From positions 1-20,150 of the forward strand of contig DHHJ01000017.1 of NCBI GenBank assembly GCA_002403205.1: 20,150 bases of DNA, read 5' to 3'. This document shows, in pieces, positions 15,610 through 20,150 of the stretch. Within the stretch, counting starts at the first letter, position 1; each line of letters starts with the position of its first letter. The DNA comes from Anaerolineaceae bacterium UBA4775 (GTDB lineage: Bacteria; Chloroflexota; Anaerolineae; Anaerolineales; Anaerolineaceae). Below the pieces are notes generated by a model. That model was not told the DNA's origin. It did not search any database and was given only the letters and a program-made list of their open reading frames with translations. Position numbers and translations under genes: made by a program.

Positions 15610-16509
15610 TTGACCGCAGACCTGTTATTACTCATCACGGCCGCCATTTGGGGCTTTGCCTTTGTCGCACAGCGCGTAGGCATGTCCCATATGGGGCCGT
15701 TTACGTTTAATGGCATCCGCTTCAGCCTGGGGGCGCTATCTTTGGTGCCATTTTTGATCTGGGGGCGAAAAAAACCAGGCCAGCAACCGGATTTCAACCT
15801 GAAAACCTACCTGGTGCCGGTCATCCTGACGGGGCTGACGTTGTTTACAGGTGCGTCCCTGCAGCAGATTGGCCTGGTTGGCACAACGGCTGGAAAAGCG
15901 GGTTTTATCACCGGACTGTATGTGATCCTGGTGCCCTTACTGGCACTGCTGTGGGGAGAGCGCACCCATGCGGCGCACTGGGCAGGCGCGTTGCTGGCGG
16001 TGGCGGGGTTATATTTGCTGTCCGTCAGGGGCGGGTGGGTTATTTCACCTTACGACCTGGTGGTCCTGGCGGGGGCTTTCGCCTGGGCTGTGCACGTGCA
16101 CCTGATCGCCAGGTATTCTGGCCGGGTGGGTCCTGTGCGCCTGGCAGCGCTCCAGTTTGCGATCTGCGGCGTGCTCAGCCTGGTTGTGGCGCTGCTTTTT
16201 GAGCCGATTGCAATCAGCGGTGTCGGGGACGGCATCTGGACGATCCTGTACGGTTCGTTCTTATCGGTCGGATTGGCTTATACCCTGCAGGTGATCGCCC
16301 AGCGCACGGCGAACCCGTCCCATGCGGCCATCATTTTAAGCCTTGAGGGTGCCTTTGCCGCCCTCGGCGGATGGCTGATTTTAAACGAAATGCTGGCACC
16401 CCGCGATATCGTCGGGGCAGGGCTCATGCTGGCGGGGATGCTGATTTCGCAAATATTCGGCACCCCACGGCTGAAAAAGGGACACAGCATGAAGCCGGAA
16501 ACCTCTTGA
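15610..16509 (+). CDS. EamA-family (DMT superfamily) transporter
   Basis: The 299-residue protein has about ten membrane helices arranged as two EamA repeats. The N-terminal pattern LLLLITAAIWGFAFVAQRVG and the second half's GLAYTLQVIAQRTANPSHAAIILSLEGAFAAL are typical of drug/metabolite transporters. The second half resembles the first, as expected for the internal duplication. It probably exports a small metabolite or amino acid, or imports one; the substrate is unknown. It is assigned a TTG start (15610-15612), the best candidate after sodX, whose TGA stop lies 24 bases upstream in the same frame. Co-transcription with sodN-sodX is possible, since the gap is short and holds no terminator. 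Confidence 0.86.
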   Translation: MTADLLLLITAAIWGFAFVAQRVGMSHMGPFTFNGIRFSLGALSLVPFLIWGRKKPGQQPDFNLKTYLVPVILTGLTLFTGASLQQIGLVGTTAGKAGFITGLYVILVPLLALLWGERTHAAHWAGALLAVAGLYLLSVRGGWVISPYDLVVLAGAFAWAVHVHLIARYSGRVGPVRLAALQFAICGVLSLVVALLFEPIAISGVGDGIWTILYGSFLSVGLAYTLQVIAQRTANPSHAAIILSLEGAFAALGGWLILNEMLAPRDIVGAGLMLAGMLISQIFGTPRLKKGHSMKPETS

Positions 16510-16668
16510 GAGAGAAATGCAACTGGGGGCGAATGATTGTGGTGAAAATTAATCGCTTATCCTGTAAAATTTGATCCATTTCCTTTTTGCTGGTTTTTGA
16601 GCACAGCATGTGGTGAATGCGTTCACCTAAAATCCCCATCTTTGAGTATCATATACTGAGTTATCATC
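16510..16668. promoter_or_regulatory. Spacer between EamA genes, hairpin and possible -10
   Basis: A perfect inverted repeat GGTGAA-TGCG-TTCACC is at 16612-16627. TATACT (16652-16657), 11 bp before the ATG at 16669, may be a -10, with no good -35. The palindrome could be an operator or a small hairpin; no terminator-like U-tract follows. Confidence 0.4.
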
Positions 16669-17574
16669 ATGGCTGATCATCAAACCCGCTTCCAAACGCT
16701 TTCTAACCCCTATGTCACCCTCAGCCTGGGGATCCTGTTGTTGTCCTTTTCCCCGTTGTTCACGCACTGGGCCGATGCGCCCGGTGTTGTGACCAGTTTT
16801 TACCGCATGTTGCTTTCCTCGCTGATCCTGCTCCCCTTTATACCGAGAATATTCCCGCGCCAGGGGCTGGAGCAGCCCCACAAGTTAACCTGGCACCAAA
16901 TTTTAATCCCCGTCCTTGCCGGTGTTTTCTCAGGTGTCGATCACGCCCTGTGGGGTACGGCCATCAAAGCGACCAATGTTGCCAATGCAACCTTGCTGAA
17001 CTACATCTCACCGCTGTGGGTGTCATTGATCGCAGTTTTCGTGCTCAAGGAGCGATATAAATCCTTCTACTGGGGTGGTCTGCTGCTGGTGTTTGTCGGC
17101 GCTATCTCGGTGCTGAACATTATCAATACCGAGCTGACGTTCAACTTCCGGGGAGAAGGCTTTGCCATCATTTCCAGCTTTTTCTACGCGGCCTACTTCT
17201 TGCTGACCCAAAAGGGGAGAACGTTCCTGACGACGCTGCAACAACTGTTCATCTCGCTGGTTGCCTGTGGCCTGACGCTTGGCCTGATCCTGTGGGTTAC
17301 AGGGCTGCCCATCACCGGTTTTTCGCCGCTCACCTACCTGATCTTTATCCTGTCGGCGATCTTGTCTCAATTGCTGGGCTACCTGTGCCTGACCCATGCT
17401 CTGGGCAACATCCCCGCATCGATTGTTAGCCCGAGCCTGGCCCTTCAACCGGTGATCACGGCCCTTTTGGCCATTCCCTTTGCCCGGCAGAACTTGTCCG
17501 GCTACCAGCTGATCGGCGGCTTTCTGATCCTTGCGGGAATCTTGATCATCAACAAATCGGAAATCAAGCCGTGA
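16669..17574 (+). CDS. Second EamA-family (DMT) transporter
   Basis: The 301-residue protein has about ten membrane helices in two EamA repeats, for example NPYVTLSLGILLLSFSPLFT at the start and GFLILAGILIINKSEIKP at the end. The fourth-helix region NVANATLLNYISPLWVSLIA is a familiar EamA pattern. It is distinct in sequence from the EamA protein before it, so the two are not recent copies. The substrate is unknown. The ATG at 16669 has no clear ribosome site and probably a very short leader. The hairpin immediately after its stop suggests that the transcript ends there. Confidence 0.86.
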   Translation: MADHQTRFQTLSNPYVTLSLGILLLSFSPLFTHWADAPGVVTSFYRMLLSSLILLPFIPRIFPRQGLEQPHKLTWHQILIPVLAGVFSGVDHALWGTAIKATNVANATLLNYISPLWVSLIAVFVLKERYKSFYWGGLLLVFVGAISVLNIINTELTFNFRGEGFAIISSFFYAAYFLLTQKGRTFLTTLQQLFISLVACGLTLGLILWVTGLPITGFSPLTYLIFILSAILSQLLGYLCLTHALGNIPASIVSPSLALQPVITALLAIPFARQNLSGYQLIGGFLILAGILIINKSEIKP

Positions 17575-17600
17575 GGGCTGATTTTACGATTTTTCAGCCC
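17575..17600 (+). terminator. Hairpin after second EamA gene
   Basis: GGGCTGA (17575-17581) and TCAGCCC (17594-17600) pair perfectly around a 12-nt loop, beginning at the base after the TGA stop. The loop, not the tail, is U-rich, so it may be an RNA stability element or a weak terminator. Confidence 0.5.
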
Positions 17601-17729
17601 ATCCTAAGCGAGGTTTGATTTTTTCAGGCTGATACGGTTAAAATGTGGTAAAGCACAGCTTATCAAGGGTCAAAGTGGATTTTGGGCATTCACACTGATC
17701 GTTAATCATCAGCACAGTAAAGATTGGAA

Positions 17730-17735
17730 TAAAAT
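17730..17735 (+). promoter_or_regulatory. -10 box immediately before rsmG
   Basis: TAAAAT ends six bases before the ATG at 17742, the same spacing as the two C39-like genes, so rsmG may also be leaderless. The -35 is not recognisable and a second TAAAAT lies further upstream (17638-17643), so the start site is uncertain. Confidence 0.4.
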
Positions 17736-17741
17736 TAGGTC

Positions 17742-18458
17742 ATGCACATACTGGTTGAATCCGTCAGGTCCCTGTTGGGGATTGAACTCTCGAAGGAGAT
17801 CATTGCTGCCCTGCGGGTCTACGAAACTGAGCTGCTGGAATGGAATGAACGCATCAGCCTGACCGCCATCCGGGACGCGGAAGGTGTGCGGGTCAAGCAC
17901 TTTCTTGACTCTCTGACGGTCCTCAAGGCCTGGGAGCGGGCACTGCCGCCCGAACGGCTGGTGGACGTTGGCACAGGCGCTGGCTTCCCCGGTCTGGTCT
18001 TGAAGCTGATCTGGCCAGCAACCCAGGTGACCCTGGTGGAGTCGGTGGGCAAAAAGGCCGATTTTTGCCGCCACATGGTTGACCGGTTGGGGCTGGACCA
18101 GGTGACCGTTATTACGGAACGCGCCGAGGAAGTTGGGCAGGACCCGGCGCACCGGCACGCGTATGACCTGGCGGTGGCACGCGCTGTTGCCCGTATGCCG
18201 ATCTTGATGGAGTACCTATTGCCTTTGGTGAGGCGTAGCGGCAAGGCCATGGCGATGAAAGGTGAATCAGCGCCTGCTGAAACCCACAGTGCTAACCAGG
18301 CCATGCATATCCTGGGGGGAAAACTGCACAAACTGGTGCATGTTCAGCTGCCGGGGGTGGTTGAAGAGCGCTTCATCGTGGTGGTCGATAAAGTCGCCCA
18401 GACGCCGGCTGAGTATCCCCGGCGCACCGGCATGCCCTCAAAAAACCCCCTGGCATGA
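17742..18458 (+). CDS. rsmG: 16S rRNA m7G527 methyltransferase
   Basis: RsmG (GidB) methylates N7 of G527 in the 530 loop of 16S rRNA using S-adenosylmethionine; loss gives low-level streptomycin resistance in bacteria. The 238-residue length fits. The N-terminal LLEWNERISLTAIRD (31-45) and KHFLDSL (52-58) are typical, and the SAM loop VDVGTGAGFPG is at 74-84, followed by VTLVESVGKKADF, then AVARAVA and the conserved basic region near KGE. In many bacteria rsmG lies beside mnmG or parA/parB near the origin; here none is in view, so it has moved to a different context. It is followed closely by the HEAT-repeat gene. Confidence 0.94.
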   Translation: MHILVESVRSLLGIELSKEIIAALRVYETELLEWNERISLTAIRDAEGVRVKHFLDSLTVLKAWERALPPERLVDVGTGAGFPGLVLKLIWPATQVTLVESVGKKADFCRHMVDRLGLDQVTVITERAEEVGQDPAHRHAYDLAVARAVARMPILMEYLLPLVRRSGKAMAMKGESAPAETHSANQAMHILGGKLHKLVHVQLPGVVEERFIVVVDKVAQTPAEYPRRTGMPSKNPLA

Positions 18459-18499
18459 GACTGAACGCAGGCTGATAGAATGGGGTAAACTAATGGGTA

Positions 18500-19897
18500 A
18501 TGGAAGACAATTTAAAAAGAAATCAAGACAAACAAGAGGAAATTGAGCGCTGCCTGAATTTGATCCAATCACGCAACCCGCGTGACCGGTCTTATGCAGC
18601 CAAACGGCTGGGGGAACTGAGAGCCAGATCAGATATCCTGATGGATTTACTGGATGACCCCAATGGGTTTGTCCGCTCTGCCGCTGCGGAGGCTTTAGGG
18701 CGGTCGGTTGAATTGCCCGCTCCGGAGGTGGTTTCACATTTGCTGGCAGCCATTGACGACCCCAACAACTATGTGTGCGCTGCGGCCGTCAACTCGCTGG
18801 GCCTGCTGGAGGCAGTCCAGGCCGTCAACCAGGTTGAGGCATGCCTGGATGATACCCACCCCATCGTGGTGCAGGCTGCCATCCTGGCGATGGCGCGCAT
18901 CGATCCCCAGCGCATCAAACCCCGCCTGGTGGAGTACCTGCAGTCCGACGAATATCTGATCCATCTGGCAGCGGCCCGCGCCTGCGGTTGGCTTTTGCAA
19001 AGCGCCTGTGGCGGGTTCATCCTGCAGAGGCTGCGGGACTTCATGCAATCCGATGAACATCAGGATCTTAAGCTGCCGAAATTGTACATCGAGGTGCTGG
19101 CGCGGCTCAAGGTCAGGGAGGCGATTCCGACGCTGCTTGAGATTGCCGAGCGGGAAATCGGGCTGCGCGGTGTGGCGGTCGAAGCACTGGTGGAGATGCA
19201 TGCCGAGGAGGCTGCTGCTATCCTTTCACCCCTGTTGATGGACCCGAGCAACCGCTTGAGACGCAACCTGATCGAGATGATGATGCAGGCGGATTACAAG
19301 GCGGCCTTACCGCTGGTGCGCCCATTGCTCAAGGATAACGCCATCACCGTGCGCGAAACCGCCCTGGCCGCCGTCTCGAAGTGGGGGGATAGAGTTTCGG
19401 TTGAGGATGTGCGTGAGATCGCCTACCAAGACCCCAACCCCTTTGTGCGCCCCCAGGCGGTGATCACCCTGACGCGTTTGCTGGGCCAGGATGCCCTGAT
19501 GGACCTAATAGACCTTTCGGAAGACCTCAACCTGCATGTCCGGCGGGCGGTAGCCCAGTGCCTGGCAGAGGTTGATCACCTCACCTCCGAGGGCAAAGCC
19601 GCGTTGCTCAAGCTGGCAAAGGATGAGGATACGGCTGAGTTTGCCAGGGATGCCCTCCAGGCTCACGCTCTGGACGCGCTGCACCCTTTACCTGTCAATG
19701 AACCAGAGGTCAAAGCACCCCTCCCCGAGAATTTGGTCGAGGAGGCGCGCACCATGCTGGGGACGCTAGAAGCCTGGCAGAACGCATTGCCAGGGCTGCA
19801 ACGGGATTTTGAGCTTGATGAACTGGCCGAGGTTGACCGGGCGCTCTCGACCTTGATCGTTTATCTGCGCGACGCGCTGGATGGGGAGCGATCGTAG
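18500..19897 (+). CDS. HEAT-repeat protein
   Basis: The 465-residue protein consists mainly of about ten HEAT/PBS-lyase-like alpha-helical repeats from ~30 to ~395, with a recurrent DDPN-FVRSAAAEALG pattern, for example LLDDPNGFVRSAAAEALG and IDDPNNYVCAAAVNSLG. A charged C-terminal part (~400-465) looks helical. No signal peptide or membrane helix is seen, so it is probably cytoplasmic. Such repeats bind proteins; PBS-lyase-like HEAT proteins join bilins to phycobiliproteins in cyanobacteria, but nothing here supports that role. The ATG at 18500 is 41 bp after the rsmG stop and lacks a clear ribosome site, so it may be co-transcribed with rsmG or read from a weak promoter (TAAACT at 18486). 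Confidence 0.82.
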   Translation: MEDNLKRNQDKQEEIERCLNLIQSRNPRDRSYAAKRLGELRARSDILMDLLDDPNGFVRSAAAEALGRSVELPAPEVVSHLLAAIDDPNNYVCAAAVNSLGLLEAVQAVNQVEACLDDTHPIVVQAAILAMARIDPQRIKPRLVEYLQSDEYLIHLAAARACGWLLQSACGGFILQRLRDFMQSDEHQDLKLPKLYIEVLARLKVREAIPTLLEIAEREIGLRGVAVEALVEMHAEEAAAILSPLLMDPSNRLRRNLIEMMMQADYKAALPLVRPLLKDNAITVRETALAAVSKWGDRVSVEDVREIAYQDPNPFVRPQAVITLTRLLGQDALMDLIDLSEDLNLHVRRAVAQCLAEVDHLTSEGKAALLKLAKDEDTAEFARDALQAHALDALHPLPVNEPEVKAPLPENLVEEARTMLGTLEAWQNALPGLQRDFELDELAEVDRALSTLIVYLRDALDGERS

Positions 19898-19902
19898 ATC
19901 TA

Positions 19903-19934
19903 CCCTCCTCCTTCAGGAGGGGCCGGGGGAGGTC
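19903..19934 (+). repeat. REP-like palindromic repeat, copy 1
   Basis: A stem CCTCC-TTCA-GGAGG is followed by GGCCGGGGGAGGTC. It begins just after the stop of the HEAT-repeat gene and may stop or stabilise that transcript. The second copy at 20060-20090 shares the stem and tail with only small differences. Confidence 0.7.
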
Positions 19935-20059
19935 AATACGGGGTTACTAGCCGTTAGGTTAGCGTGCACAACCCAGCAAGCGCAGTGGGTTGCCTGTTGA
20001 GATGTTTAAACCCTGGGGGGCCTATGCGAGGAAGAAATTATGTGAAAAGTAATTCTGCC

Positions 20060-20090
20060 CCCCTCCTTTAGGAGGGGCCTGGGGGAGGTC
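20060..20090 (+). repeat. REP-like palindromic repeat, copy 2
   Basis: A perfect 7-bp stem CCCCTCC-TTTA-GGAGGGG (20060-20077) is followed by the tail CCTGGGGGAGGTC. The same unit occurs at 19903-19934. Two copies within 160 bp suggest a dispersed intergenic palindrome family. Confidence 0.75.
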
Positions 20091-20150
20091 CCAACCACAA
20101 TCCCAGAGGTTAACTTCTCCATCGGAAGAAAAATTAGTGCGCACAAAAGC

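Larger units (their letters stand above)
19898..20150. other. Non-coding right end with palindromic repeats
   Basis: No supported gene is seen in these 253 bases. Two copies of a C/G-rich palindromic repeat lie at about 19906-19934 and 20060-20090. The sequence between them has only a small CAACCCA/TGGGTTG-like pairing near 19970-19992. Confidence 0.6.

Noticed and set aside
15583..15612. sodX-EamA fusion by stop-codon readthrough
   Set aside because: The two frames coincide, but an ordinary TGA separates them with no stem-loop or other recoding signal, and both proteins are complete on their own.

Overview
The window looks like a chromosomal segment of a Chloroflexota bacterium, most likely of the Anaerolineae. 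This is inferred from the gene mix, not from a marker gene: Thr/Pro-rich linkers on secreted proteins, a nickel superoxide dismutase with its own maturation protease, a fused DHH-CBS-tRNA nucleotidyltransferase, and several promoters whose -10 box lies only 6 bp before the ATG. Most of the window is moderately GC-rich. The first ~0.6 kb is strikingly AT-rich and looks foreign.

Left end (1-1000): an AT-rich, 5'-truncated gene for a membrane-anchored protein of unknown function, then a tRNA-Lys(CUU)-like sequence with a 19-nt insertion in its T arm, then a non-coding stretch bounded by short TAGG-type tandem repeats and their inverted counterparts. This resembles the edge of an integrated or decayed accessory region.

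1000-8500 (minus strand): a small lipoprotein gene stands alone. A compact set runs 6412 to 1684: a membrane-anchored class A beta-lactamase-fold serine hydrolase, a large DHH-CBS-CBS-tRNA nucleotidyltransferase, and a GNAT acetyltransferase, with gaps of only 3 and 7 bp. Upstream is a GT-C-like multi-pass membrane protein, divergent from a Nudix hydrolase.

8500-11750: the Nudix hydrolase (+) converges on an ArsR-type regulator/MFS exporter operon (-). The regulator has a near-consensus promoter with a perfect inverted repeat over the -10 box, which suggests autoregulation.

11800-14660 (+): two tandem paralogous genes for secreted or anchored C39-like cysteine peptidases with a Thr/Pro linker and a TPR-like C-terminus. 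Each has an almost identical promoter, and transcription is predicted to begin at the ATG.

14700-17600 (+): sodN (Ni-SOD) and its S26-type maturation protease sodX, then two EamA-family (DMT) transporters. 17740-19900 (+): rsmG (16S rRNA methyltransferase) and a HEAT-repeat protein. The right end is non-coding with two copies of a GC-rich palindromic repeat.

I found no CRISPR array, intact transposase, rRNA or complete phage module. The most unusual signals are the interrupted tRNA-Lys at the island-like edge, the duplicated C39-TPR genes with matched leaderless promoters, and the sodN-sodX pair. I could not show that any of these is a wholly undescribed system.
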